Counted from the first letter of the stretch, positions 7,256 to 14,775 are shown. The stretch is 20,602 bases of DNA from Flavobacterium sp. (GCA_023253295.1 JALRGZ010000271.1:1-20602); one strand, 5' to 3'. Translations and numbers: made by a program. Notes: generated from the letters alone by a model not told the origin.

Positions 7256-8352
7256 TTGACCGGTTTTGAAAAAATATTAGTTATAAACACATTGAGTTGT
7301 GTAAAAACAAGCGCTAATTCTAAGATTGGGAACCAAAATTTAATGTCTTTTTCTTTTAATTTTCCAGCAGAGAATCCAATGCAAATCCAAGCACATAAAT
7401 ATCTTAGACCTACTAAACTCGCTACTAAAATCCATTGAAATTGGAATGCCAATAAAACTGATGACAGGATGATAAATAACAGTTGGGTGCTAAAGAAGAA
7501 ACCTAATTGCACTTGATCAATCGTTTTATAGTGTTTAGCAGTAGCTACATGTCTTCTCTTTTGGGTGAACCACTCTTTGAAGCTTTTCTTTGGCGCCGAG
7601 TAGGTGAAACTTTCCGGCATGAATGCTACAGTGGTGTTGCCGCCATTAGCCGCTTCATTGATAAATAAATCATCATCCCCGGAACGTACCTGAATGTGGT
7701 TGATAAAACCGTTTACCTTGAAAAATTCTTCTTTTTTGTAGGCCATATTGCGACCTACACCCATATAAGGATGACCTAATTTTGCCCAGGAAAAATATTG
7801 AATAGCCGTTAATACCGTTTCAAAACGGATGATTTTATTCAGGAAGGAATTAGCTATTTTTTCATAGCCTCCATAGCCTAAAACAATGGTTTTGTGTAAG
7901 GTAAATTGTGAACTCATAGCCGTAATCCAATCTTTTGATGTTGGGTAACAATCGGCATCGGTAAAAAGTAAATATTCTTTCTTAGCAGCTTTGATTCCTA
8001 AGGTTAAGGCGTATTTTTTATTTCCCCAAAATGCTTCATTGTTCTCAACTTTAACGAGACGAATGTTAGAATATTGTTTCTCGAAGGTTTCAAATAATTC
8101 CAAAGTGTTATCGCTCGAAGCATCGTCGATTAAAACAATTTCAAAATCAGGGTAATTTTGCTCAGCTAATAGCGGAACATATTTAGCTACATTTTCTTCT
8201 TCATTTTTGGCACAAACGATGACAGAAATAGGAATTCTTTTTGGTGTTATTTTTTGTGCTTTGGCGAAAGCAAATTTCCCAAAAACTCCTAAATAATACG
8301 CAATTTGAATAGCCACAATAGCAATAAAAAAGTAAAGAATCAGTATAAGCAT
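7246..8352 (-). CDS. Membrane-bound family 2 glycosyltransferase
   Basis: Inner-membrane enzyme that transfers a sugar from a nucleotide-sugar donor, probably to a lipid or polysaccharide acceptor; the substrate is unknown. Residues 1-24 form an N-terminal membrane helix. The GT-A catalytic domain follows, with ISVIVCAKNEEENV (42-55), Asp76-Asp77 in LIDDASSDNT, the metal-binding TDADC (131-135), GDDDLF (225-230) as the ED-type catalytic-base motif, and QKRRH (264-268) in place of QxxRW. Hydrophobic helices at about 283-303, 305-327 and 340-362 anchor the C-terminus. The 368 residues and layout match GT2 proteins common in Flavobacteriia. A TACCTTTG box lies 31 bp upstream of the start, and the gene overlaps the sigma factor gene downstream, making a two-gene unit. 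Confidence 0.92.
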   Translation of the reverse strand: MLILILYFFIAIVAIQIAYYLGVFGKFAFAKAQKITPKRIPISVIVCAKNEEENVAKYVPLLAEQNYPDFEIVLIDDASSDNTLELFETFEKQYSNIRLVKVENNEAFWGNKKYALTLGIKAAKKEYLLFTDADCYPTSKDWITAMSSQFTLHKTIVLGYGGYEKIANSFLNKIIRFETVLTAIQYFSWAKLGHPYMGVGRNMAYKKEEFFKVNGFINHIQVRSGDDDLFINEAANGGNTTVAFMPESFTYSAPKKSFKEWFTQKRRHVATAKHYKTIDQVQLGFFFSTQLLFIILSSVLLAFQFQWILVASLVGLRYLCAWICIGFSAGKLKEKDIKFWFPILELALVFTQLNVFITNIFSKPVNWK

Positions 8353-8382
8353 CAGTGTTTAATGGGTTATTTAAATCGAGTG

Positions 8383-8390
8383 CAAAGGTA
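8383..8390 (-). promoter_or_regulatory. Promoter -7 box for the GT2-sigma factor unit
   Basis: The minus strand reads TACCTTTG, an exact match to TAnnTTTG, in the context CATACCTTTGCACTCG. It ends 31 bp before the GT2 ATG, giving a short leader. A TTC rather than TTG lies at about the -33 spacing. Confidence 0.6.
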
Positions 8391-8461
8391 TGAATAGAAT
8401 TAGGATTTGAAAATGGTAGAATAGGAATTTTAAAAGAAAATTTTTCGACCTGATTTTTGTC

Positions 8462-9475
8462 CTAAATGATGTTTACTTCGGCTTCGATTTGGATGCCAAA
8501 AGTATCAAAAACAGTTTGTTGCACCGTTTTAGATACGTTCAGGATTTCCTGACCTGTTGCCGTTCCATAATTTACTAAAACCAAGGCTTGATTTTTGTGA
8601 ATTCCGGCATCGCCAAAACGTTTTCCTTTTAAGCCGGCATGTTCAATTAACCAGCCAGCCGGAACTTTGACTTCGGTTGCCGAGACTTCATAAAATTTCA
8701 TTTCAGGGAATTTTTGATGGATTTTTTCAAAATCACTTTTCAAAACAATTGGATTTTTGAAAAAACTACCACTGTTTCCCAGTTCTTTAGGGTCCGGTAA
8801 TTTACTTTGTCTGATGGTAATTACGGCATTGCTTACCTCTTTTAATCCCGGATTCGAAATATTATTTTTGGCCAATTCGCCTGAAATATCTCCGTAAGAA
8901 GTATTGATTTTATGGTTGCGTTTGGTCAATTTGAATACCACCGAAGTGATAATGTATTGGTCTTTGACTTCGTGTTTAAAAATACTTTCGCGGTAACCAA
9001 ATTTACATTCGGCATTAGTAAAGCTTTTCATTTCTTGAGTGTCAATATTCATGGCTTGACAGGAAACAAAGGTATCTTTGATTTCGGCACCGTAAGCACC
9101 AATGTTTTGAACAGGAGTAGTTCCAACATTTCCCGGAATTAAAGACATATTTTCTAGTCCGCCATAATTTTGTTCAATGTTCCAAAGTACAAATTTATGC
9201 CAGTTTTCGCCTGCCTGACTTTCTACCCAAACATAATCATCGTCTTCTTTGATGATTTTTTTGCCTTTTAAATCAATATGAATGACTAAAGCATCTACAT
9301 CCTGAGTTAATAGCATATTACTGCCACCTCCAAGAATAAATTTCTTTTCGGTTTTATGTTCTTCTAAAACCGTTTTTAGTTCGGCTACAGAGTGAACCGC
9401 AACAAATTCTTTTGCTTTGGCTTCAATGCCAAAAGTATTGTAATTTTTTAAAGAAAAATTTTGTAGAATTTCCAT
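8462..9475 (-). CDS. murB: UDP-N-acetylenolpyruvoylglucosamine reductase (MurB)
   Basis: Cytoplasmic FAD enzyme that uses NADPH to reduce UDP-GlcNAc-enolpyruvate to UDP-MurNAc, the second committed step of peptidoglycan synthesis. The 337 residues carry the FAD-binding GGGSNMLL (49-56), SLIPGNVGTTPVQNIGAYG (111-129), YRESIFK (161-167, Arg162 equivalent to E. coli Arg159), GNSGSFFKNP (233-242) with catalytic Ser237, and the C-terminal IEAEV with the catalytic Glu331. The YRESIFK insert and length place it with type I (E. coli-like) MurB. The N-terminal LKNYNTFGIEAKA is the usual family start, supporting the chosen ATG. It has its own promoter-like box and lies 109 bp upstream of the GT2 gene, which has a separate promoter. 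Confidence 0.97.
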   Translation of the reverse strand: MEILQNFSLKNYNTFGIEAKAKEFVAVHSVAELKTVLEEHKTEKKFILGGGSNMLLTQDVDALVIHIDLKGKKIIKEDDDYVWVESQAGENWHKFVLWNIEQNYGGLENMSLIPGNVGTTPVQNIGAYGAEIKDTFVSCQAMNIDTQEMKSFTNAECKFGYRESIFKHEVKDQYIITSVVFKLTKRNHKINTSYGDISGELAKNNISNPGLKEVSNAVITIRQSKLPDPKELGNSGSFFKNPIVLKSDFEKIHQKFPEMKFYEVSATEVKVPAGWLIEHAGLKGKRFGDAGIHKNQALVLVNYGTATGQEILNVSKTVQQTVFDTFGIQIEAEVNII

Positions 9476-9512
9476 AAAAGAAAGCGCTTTTTTAAGTCGT
9501 CAATTGAAGGCT

Positions 9513-9520
9513 CAAAAGTA
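9513..9520 (-). promoter_or_regulatory. Promoter -7 box for murB
   Basis: The minus strand reads TACTTTTG, an exact TAnnTTTG match, 37 bp upstream of the murB ATG. The nearest upstream TTG is 25 bp away, slightly beyond the usual range, and falls inside the left arm of the palindromic repeat at 9539-9621. Confidence 0.5.
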
Positions 9521-9538
9521 AGAATTATAATTTTTGGT

Positions 9539-9621
9539 TTTACCGCAAAGGCACAAAGTTTGCGCAAAGTTCGCTAAGCTTTGTGTTTTTTGCGAAAATC
9601 TCAGCAAACATTGCGGTTAAA
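9539..9621. repeat. Imperfect palindromic intergenic repeat, copy A
   Basis: The left arm TTTACCGCAAAGGCACAAAG and the right end TTGCGGTTAAA (9611-9621) are inverted relative to each other. An inner pair, CACAAAG (9552-9558) and CTTTGTG (9579-9585), lies between them. The core AAGCTTTGTG is shared with copies at 11001-11112 and 12571-12605. From memory, repeats of this kind (TTTAACCGCAAAG...) are abundant between genes in Flavobacterium. Confidence 0.65.
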
Positions 9622-9804
9622 GTCCACCGCAAATCGCTTCACCTGTTTGCTACCGCTTGAGTCGCAAATTATTTGTTTAGAATCTTTGTGTTTAAGAATT
9701 ATCCCGAATTTTCATTTTCATAAATGAAAATAACTTATGTGAATTTCTTTTTTTGCTTTTGTAAGATGCAAAAACTTATATGCCTTATATGTTTAAAAAT
9801 TTTT

Positions 9805-9847
9805 AGCCACAGACCTGCCTCGCCGGCAGGCGGGTTACACAGATTAA
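9805..9847. repeat. CACAGA-type repeat interrupted by a GC-rich palindrome
   Basis: The flanks GCCACAGA (ending at 9813) and TTACACAGATTAAA (from 9835) read as one continuous repeat if the 21 bases 9814-9834 are removed. Those 21 bases form a hairpin, CCTGCCT (9814-9820) with AGGCGGG (9828-9834) around CGCCGGC. They are almost entirely G and C in a very AT-rich region. Confidence 0.5.
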
Positions 9848-9874
9848 ATGGGAATTTTGAAAACTTAATGAATC

Positions 9875-10963
9875 TTAATTTCTTAATGGTTTATTTTGTC
9901 TTTTTTGATAGAAATCAATCAGTTCATGGTATTTATTAGCAATGATTTTCATGTTGATATTGTAGTTCGCATGCTTTTCTACAAAATGACGATTGTCCAA
10001 AACTACTTTATTTCTGATTGTAGGATTTTCAAATGCCCAAAGAATTTCATCGGCAAGCATTTCTGAATCATCGATTGTAATTAATTGTCCGTTTTCGTGA
10101 TGGCGAATCCAATTCTGATTTCCCGGAATGTCTGAAACAATGGGGTAACAACCACAGGCCATAGCTTCAAATAAAGAAGCTGAAACGCCTTCGGTAATGG
10201 GCATACTAATGTAAATATTGGATTGTTGTAATAATTCAGGAAGTTTGCTGTTTGGAATTCTTCCTGTAAAAGTTACCTTGTCTTCGATTTGCAATTTTTT
10301 AGCCAAATCTTTCAAGTATTCTAGCTTATTTCCATCCCCAACAATGCTTAAACTAAAGTCTATTCCTTTTTGATTTAAGATGAAAAATGCTTGTAAAATA
10401 GCTTCATGTCGGTATTCCGTTAAAAGGGAGCGAGTAACAATAGCTTTTGTTTTATTGGAATCAGAATTGTTTTTATTTTCGAATTTTTCTAAATCAATAC
10501 CTTTGGGTAAAATCAGAACTTTGTGCATATCCACATTGGAATTTTTCATGTGTTCAGCCATAATTGGTCCCCAGGCATGAATAAGCGTAGCTTTTTTAAA
10601 AGCGTAATTCTGCAAAATCTTCTTGAAGGGAATACTCATAGAATCTTCAGGCCATAAATCGGTTTTACCTTGTTGGGCAATGGCTGTAGGTTGAATTCCC
10701 GAGATTGCAGCCAGAAATCCATAGCTGGTGCTTCGTTCGGCAATAACCATATCAGGCTTTTCCTTGTGGATTTTTTTTCGAATTGAAAAAGGCGCAAAAA
10801 GAAACTCCAGGGAGCGTAATATTCTATTCGAAAAACTGTCATTTGGCGTTTGTAGTTCCCAAATGCTAATTTCAAAATTTCCAAATTCTCTAAGACCGTT
10901 CATCCAAGTGATAGCGTCGGCACGGTAGCTTTCTCCGAGGAAAAGTATTTTTCTTTTTGTCAT
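9875..10963 (-). CDS. Family 4 glycosyltransferase (GT-B fold)
   Basis: Cytoplasmic or membrane-associated enzyme that probably adds a sugar to a surface glycan or glycolipid; donor and acceptor are unknown. The 362 residues fit GT-B. The N-terminal domain begins MTKRKILFLGESYRADAITW, and the C-terminal Rossmann half begins near 173. Landmarks are LPKGIDLEKFE (152-162), SIVGDGNKLEYLKDLA (206-221), VTFTGRIPNSKLPELL (230-245) and TEGVSASLFEAMACGCYPI (257-275), with the E-x7-E pair Glu258/Glu266 expected to bind the donor. There is no membrane helix. The gene is transcribed alone on the minus strand, with repeat copies A and B in the gaps on either side. No partner polysaccharide genes are adjacent. 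Confidence 0.9.
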   Translation of the reverse strand: MTKRKILFLGESYRADAITWMNGLREFGNFEISIWELQTPNDSFSNRILRSLEFLFAPFSIRKKIHKEKPDMVIAERSTSYGFLAAISGIQPTAIAQQGKTDLWPEDSMSIPFKKILQNYAFKKATLIHAWGPIMAEHMKNSNVDMHKVLILPKGIDLEKFENKNNSDSNKTKAIVTRSLLTEYRHEAILQAFFILNQKGIDFSLSIVGDGNKLEYLKDLAKKLQIEDKVTFTGRIPNSKLPELLQQSNIYISMPITEGVSASLFEAMACGCYPIVSDIPGNQNWIRHHENGQLITIDDSEMLADEILWAFENPTIRNKVVLDNRHFVEKHANYNINMKIIANKYHELIDFYQKRQNKPLRN

Positions 10964-11000
10964 CTAGGGGAGCTGATTTAAAATCTATCAATTTTTTTTA

Positions 11001-11112
11001 TTTACCGCAAAGGACACCATGCTTTTAAGTATTTATATTTTTTAAGGATCGCAAAGCTTTGTGGCCTTAGCGCTGAAAAAAGTAGAATATCTTCGTGCTC
11101 TTTGAGGTTAAA
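11001..11112. repeat. Imperfect palindromic intergenic repeat, copy B
   Basis: The left arm TTTACCGCAAAGGACACCA (11001-11019) is nearly identical to copy A. The core CGCAAAGCTTTGTGGCCTTAGC (from 11050) shares AAGCTTTGTG with it, and the right end CTTTGAGGTTAAAA (11099-11112) is the degenerate inverted arm. It fills most of the 161-bp gap between the DUF2461 and GT4 genes, in the same orientation as copy A. Confidence 0.6.
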
Positions 11113-11124
11113 ACAGTTTTTTTA

Positions 11125-11799
11125 CTATTCTTCTGCTTCTACAGCGCGATTCATAAATTCGTTCAAAGGTTTTAATAGTATTAATTTCTGACTCATTTTA
11201 GTGACAAAATCTTTTTGGGTTACTTCGTTGATGTCAAATTTTTGAAGGGTTTCAAAACTTTTTAATTTTAAAAATTCTATCGCAGGATGGTCTTTTTCGT
11301 AACCTCTTGGTGGGGTTTTGAGTACGTATTTTTCGTTGCGTGAAAAATCACCAAATTCCCTTTTGAAATTAGGTTCTGCTAAAATAGCTTCCAAATCATC
11401 ATGGAAAAAGGCAATTTCCTTGCGAATCTTTTTTAAATCATCAGCTTCAGGAGCGTAGAAACCACCGGCAATAAAACTGCTACCTCTTTCAATATGAATG
11501 TAATAACCAGAACGATTGAGGTTTTTAGTGCCCGAAGATAACCAAACACCCAAATGCGCTTTGTAGGGAGATTTATCTTTGGAAAAGCGAATGTCACGAT
11601 TGATTCTAAAGGTACAATTTTTAACTTCAAGCATTTCTAAAGAAGCATCCATTGGTTTCATGGTGTCTAAAAATGCTTCAACTAATTGATGATAGTCTTT
11701 TTTGAAAAGCTCGTATCTTTTTTTATTATCCTGAAACCACTCTCGGTTGTTATTGTTTCTTAAATCGTCAAGGAATTGAATACTGTCTTTTGAAAGCAT
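11125..11799 (-). CDS. DUF2461 family protein
   Basis: Cytoplasmic protein of the DUF2461 (TIGR02453-like) family; its function is not known. The 224 residues carry the family landmarks NNNREWFQDNKKRYE (16-30), the highly conserved RINRDIRFSKDKSPYKAHLG (65-84), GYYIHIERGSSFIAGGFYAP (98-117) and PRGYEKDHPAIEFLKLKSF (164-182). No signal peptide or membrane helix is present. Its start lies 8 bp after the rhodanese-thioredoxin stop codon, so the two genes are almost certainly co-transcribed. That link is positional only, because the partner is an exported lipoprotein. Confidence 0.9.
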   Translation of the reverse strand: MLSKDSIQFLDDLRNNNNREWFQDNKKRYELFKKDYHQLVEAFLDTMKPMDASLEMLEVKNCTFRINRDIRFSKDKSPYKAHLGVWLSSGTKNLNRSGYYIHIERGSSFIAGGFYAPEADDLKKIRKEIAFFHDDLEAILAEPNFKREFGDFSRNEKYVLKTPPRGYEKDHPAIEFLKLKSFETLQKFDINEVTQKDFVTKMSQKLILLKPLNEFMNRAVEAEE

Positions 11800-11807
11800 A
11801 ATAAGGC

Positions 11808-12506
11808 TTATTTCAATTGTTTTTTTAAATCGTCTTCACTTATGAAGCCTTTGCGACTCCATGTTATTTGTTTGTTTTTGTAAAGTAGGAGCGTTGGTAA
11901 TTCGTCAATTTTCATTTCTTTAACCAGTGTTTTGTTCTCGTCGGCATTTAAACGGATGATGACTACTTTGTTTTCTATGTCTTTTTGCATTTTCAAGAGA
12001 TAAGGTGTCATTCTTTTGCAAGGCTCACACCATTCTGCATAAAAATTAATTAGTACTGCTTTGTCGTAATTTAGTAATTCGGTATATTGTTGACTGCTCA
12101 TGCCGATGATTTTATTATCAGCTTTTGATAATCCTGCCGAATTCCATTTTAATATTCCGCCTTCTAATTGGTATATTTTTTTAAAACCTAATGCTTCTAA
12201 TTTTACAGCTGCTTTAGCGCTTCTTGCACCACTTTTGCAATACACAAAAACAGCTTCTGATTTGTCTAATTTTTGGGTGTTTTTTTCAAAGTCATCTGCC
12301 AGCCAATTGATGTTTGTAGCGTTATCCAAATGTTCAGATGTGAATTCTTCCGGAGTTCGAACATCCAGAATTTGTGCGTCAGCTGTTGTTTTTATCTTTT
12401 CAGCGAATACTTCAGGAGTAACGCTTTCGATAGTTTTTGAAGTTTGAGCATTGCATGAAAAAAGTAATGCTAAAAATGGGATTGCAACTAAGGATTTGAA
12501 TTTCAT
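11808..12506 (-). CDS. Lipoprotein with rhodanese and thioredoxin domains
   Basis: Probable periplasmic lipoprotein combining a sulfurtransferase-like and a thiol-redox domain. The N-terminus ends in a lipobox, LLFSCNAQ, with lipidated Cys18 and a following Asn. The rhodanese domain spans about 27-128: DVRTPEEF (48-55), the active-site loop CKSGARS with Cys90, and the closing EGGILKWNSAGL. The thioredoxin-like domain spans about 137-231, with the active site WCEPC (159-163, Cys160/Cys163) and the cis-Pro at ELPT (Pro204). Both catalytic sites look intact. CEPC, rather than thioredoxin's CGPC, is frequent in Bacteroidota extracytoplasmic proteins. Sulfur or disulfide handling in the periplasm is likely, with an unknown partner. 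It leads a two-gene unit with DUF2461. Confidence 0.92.
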   Translation of the reverse strand: MKFKSLVAIPFLALLFSCNAQTSKTIESVTPEVFAEKIKTTADAQILDVRTPEEFTSEHLDNATNINWLADDFEKNTQKLDKSEAVFVYCKSGARSAKAAVKLEALGFKKIYQLEGGILKWNSAGLSKADNKIIGMSSQQYTELLNYDKAVLINFYAEWCEPCKRMTPYLLKMQKDIENKVVIIRLNADENKTLVKEMKIDELPTLLLYKNKQITWSRKGFISEDDLKKQLK

Positions 12507-12570
12507 GGTTTTTGTCTAAAATTGAAATTAAGGTACTAAATTAAGCTTTTTGATTTTGTTTTTCTTCTTT

Positions 12571-12605
12571 TATGCTTTGTGAATGCTATAAACTTTGTGG
12601 TTAAA
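12571..12605. repeat. Partial copy C of the palindromic intergenic repeat
   Basis: GCTTTGTG followed by ACTTTGTGGTTAAACC (12591-12606) matches the core and right arm of copies A and B in the same orientation. No left arm is recognisable. It lies just beyond the recF stop codon, in the gap before the rhodanese-thioredoxin gene. Confidence 0.4.
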
Positions 12606-12612
12606 CCAAAAA

Positions 12613-13692
12613 TCACAAATTAAAAATTTGATACGACTGATGTGTCGATTTCACAATCGTTTCGGTGCGTTCCGGATGAGTATCGGATATAAATAGTTGG
12701 CCAAAAGTATCTGAATTGACCATTTCTACAATTTTGGATACTCGGGTTTCGTCCAATTTATCAAAAATATCATCAAATAATAAAATTGGTTTTACGCCAC
12801 TTTGTTTTTTCAGGAATTCAAATTGAGCCAATTTTAATGCAATCAAAAAAGACTTTTGCTGACCTTGTGAACCAAATTTTTTAATTGGATGATTGTCGAT
12901 TTCAAAGGACAAATCGTCCTTGTGAATTCCGGTACTGGTGTAATGCAATGCGCGGTCTTTGTTAATGTTTTCCTGTAAAAGTGTCAATAAATCTTTTTCA
13001 AACAAATGACTTTCATAGACTAATTGTACCGATTCTTCTGAACCAGTAATAGCATGATGATGCTTGCTGAAAATAGGAATAAATTCGGCTACGAATTCTT
13101 TTCTTTTTTCAAAAATGTATTGCCCAAATTCGTTAAGCTGTTCGTTGTATATCGATAAGGTATCATTGTCAAAAACATGGTTCAAGGCAAAGTATTTCAA
13201 CAAAGCATTTCGCTGACTCATTACTTTTTGATATTGAATTAATTGTTGGAGGTACAAAGAATCCAGTTGTGAAATAATACTATCAATGAACTTTCGGCGG
13301 GTTTCACTGCCTTCGATGATTAAATCCCTGTCGGCTGGTGAAATAATCACCAACGGAATAAAACCAATATGATCTGAAAATTTATCGTAGGCTTTACCGT
13401 TGCGTTTTAATATTTTTTTTTGTCCTTTTTTTAAGCTGCAAACTAATTGTTCGGTTCTGTCATTTTTGATGAATTCGGCATCAATTACAAAAAACTCTTC
13501 GCCGTGTTTGATGTTTTGAACTGCCAGCGGATTAAAATAGCTTTTTCCATAGGATAAATGGTAAATAGCATCTAGTACATTGGTTTTTCCAATACCGTTT
13601 TTACCCACAAAACAAATTATTTTACCATCAAATTCGAAGCTGGCTTCTGAGAAATTTTTATAATTGAATAAAGAAATTTTTTTTAAATACAT
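12613..13692 (-). CDS. recF: DNA replication and repair protein RecF
   Basis: SMC/ABC-type ATPase that binds gapped DNA and, with RecO and RecR, helps load RecA during gap repair and fork restart. The 359 residues match the family length. The start MYLKKISLFNYKNFSEASFE is the standard RecF opening. Walker A is GKNGIGKTN (30-38), followed by the RecF-typical LDAIYHLSYGKSYF. The motif ISPADRDLIIEGSETRRKFI (117-136) is also characteristic. The ABC signature is GSQGQQKS (274-281), and Walker B with the D-loop is ILLFDDIFDKLDETR (303-317), followed by QLFISDTH. All ATPase motifs are intact. It is divergent from the TPR gene and not next to dnaA or dnaN here. Confidence 0.97.
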   Translation of the reverse strand: MYLKKISLFNYKNFSEASFEFDGKIICFVGKNGIGKTNVLDAIYHLSYGKSYFNPLAVQNIKHGEEFFVIDAEFIKNDRTEQLVCSLKKGQKKILKRNGKAYDKFSDHIGFIPLVIISPADRDLIIEGSETRRKFIDSIISQLDSLYLQQLIQYQKVMSQRNALLKYFALNHVFDNDTLSIYNEQLNEFGQYIFEKRKEFVAEFIPIFSKHHHAITGSEESVQLVYESHLFEKDLLTLLQENINKDRALHYTSTGIHKDDLSFEIDNHPIKKFGSQGQQKSFLIALKLAQFEFLKKQSGVKPILLFDDIFDKLDETRVSKIVEMVNSDTFGQLFISDTHPERTETIVKSTHQSYQIFNL

Positions 13693-13825
13693 TTTAAGGT
13701 CTGCTGCTATTGAGGTATTTGCTGTTTTTGCCTAGGCTTTTAAAAGAGGTTGCAAATTATTGAAAAATATCGATATAAAAGGCTTTTGAAGCTTTTCTGT
13801 TTCAAAAAAACTGAGTTGCATGGGG

Positions 13826-13876
13826 TGGAAATTCAATAAAGTGAAAATATTTTCCATTTAGCTATAAAAAAATGGA
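13826..13876. promoter_or_regulatory. Overlapping inverted repeats upstream of the TPR gene promoter
   Basis: TGGAAA (13826-13831) is inverted as TTTCCA (13851-13856). That right half is shared with a second inverted repeat, TCCATTT (13853-13859) and AAATGGA (13870-13876). A perfect palindrome GAAAATATTTTC (13843-13854) lies between. The cluster ends 5 bp before the -33 TTG, in the 242-bp gap between divergent recF and the TPR gene, so it could be an operator; this is unproven. Confidence 0.3.
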
Positions 13877-13880
13877 TTTT

Positions 13881-13912
13881 TTGCGTGGGTTTGAATAAAA
13901 ATTTTATTTTTG
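13881..13912 (+). promoter_or_regulatory. Promoter of the TPR protein gene
   Basis: TTG at 13881-13883 and TATTTTTG at 13905-13912 are separated by 21 bp, matching the Flavobacterium-type promoter TTG-N17-23-TAnnTTTG. The predicted start of transcription is about 15 bp before the ATG at 13935, leaving a short leader with no Shine-Dalgarno sequence. Confidence 0.6.
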
Positions 13913-13934
13913 CGGTTCACTAAATTATTTTTAA

Positions 13935-14708
13935 ATGGCTACGTACAATAAAAGAGGATATAAAGCACCAAAAGAAAAAGAAGTAAAAGAGGTAGTAGAA
14001 GAAGTAGTAATTGATGAAAAAAACAGTACCACTGCTGAGGTTTTTTCTAAATTAGATGAAACTGCATCAAAAACGGAAGACTGGGTTGCTAAAAACCAAA
14101 AAATCATTATTGGTGTAGTAGGAGCTATTGCTTTGTTTACAGTAGGTTATTTGGCTTTTCAAAAATTTGTTTCTGAACCTAAAGAAGAGGAAGCTGCAAG
14201 CGAAATGTTTGTTGCTCAACAAAACTTTCAACAAGCTGTGAATGGAGTAGCAAGTGACTCTTTATACAAATTAGCTTTGAATGGTTCTGAAGGTAAATTT
14301 GGATTTGTTAAAATTGCTGATGAATACGCAGGAACTTCAGCAGGGAATTTAGCTAATTATTATGCTGGTTTGGCTTATTTGAATACAGGAAAATATGCTG
14401 AAGCTATTGATTATTTGAGTAAATTCAGTTCAGATGATGTTATCTTGAATGCGATGGCTAAAGGAGCTATCGGTGATGCTTATTCAGAAAAGAAACAAGA
14501 TAAAGAAGCTTTAGAGTATTATGTAAAAGCGGCTGAGTCTAATAAAAATGATTTTACTACGCCACGTTTCTTGTTAAAAGCCGGAAAGACTGCTTTAACT
14601 TTAGGAAATAAAGAAGAGGCTTTGAAGTATTTTACAGATATTAAAGAAAACTATGAAAATGCTCCTGAAGCTGCTTCAGTGGATGCGTTGATAGGTTTAT
14701 CTCAATAA
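13935..14708 (+). CDS. Single-pass membrane protein with tetratricopeptide repeats
   Basis: Membrane-anchored TPR protein that probably mediates protein-protein contacts outside the cytoplasm. Its partner is unknown. The layout resembles E. coli YfgM (an N-terminal helix, then TPRs), but sequence kinship cannot be judged by eye. Residues 1-50 are charged (Lys/Glu-rich, KEKEVKEVVEEVV). One membrane helix lies at about 57-77 (KIIIGVVGAIALFTVGYLAF). Helical repeats fill 85-257, with recognisable TPR pairs around ANYYAGLAYLNTGKYAEAID (140-159), GAIGDAYSEKKQDKEALEYY (177-196) and LKAGKTALTLGNKEEALKYF (214-233). The positive-inside rule is consistent with the C-terminal repeats being outside. It has its own promoter and a strong terminator, so it forms a single-gene unit. 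Confidence 0.88.
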   Translation: MATYNKRGYKAPKEKEVKEVVEEVVIDEKNSTTAEVFSKLDETASKTEDWVAKNQKIIIGVVGAIALFTVGYLAFQKFVSEPKEEEAASEMFVAQQNFQQAVNGVASDSLYKLALNGSEGKFGFVKIADEYAGTSAGNLANYYAGLAYLNTGKYAEAIDYLSKFSSDDVILNAMAKGAIGDAYSEKKQDKEALEYYVKAAESNKNDFTTPRFLLKAGKTALTLGNKEEALKYFTDIKENYENAPEAASVDALIGLSQ

Positions 14709-14723
14709 TATAAATCGATATTT

Positions 14724-14775
14724 AAAAATTGGTGATTGCAGGGAAAATGGACTTGTAATCACCAATTTTTATTTA
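14724..14775 (+). terminator. Long-stem intrinsic terminator after the TPR gene
   Basis: AAAAATTGGTGATT (14724-14737) pairs perfectly with AATCACCAATTTTT (14757-14770). In RNA the stem extends inward by 5 more pairs, including G-U wobbles, giving about 19 bp around a 9-nt loop, followed by a T-rich tract. It separates the TPR gene from ribH. Confidence 0.85.

Larger units (their letters stand above)
9476..9874. other. 399-bp repeat-rich gap between the GT4 gene and murB
   Basis: No gene is supported; a 71-codon plus-strand frame crossing its right end overlaps the GT4 gene and reads through repeat DNA. The gap holds, from left to right, the murB promoter box, a long imperfect palindrome (9539-9621), degenerate CGCAAA-containing sequence to about 9690, a small palindrome ATTTTCAT/ATGAAAAT (9714-9731), and a second repeat interrupted by a GC-rich palindrome (9805-9847). 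Confidence 0.7.

Noticed and set aside
9724..9939. 71-codon open frame on the plus strand near the end of the GT4 gene
   Set aside because: It runs through repeat DNA and the GC-rich palindrome and overlaps the well-supported GT4 gene on the other strand.
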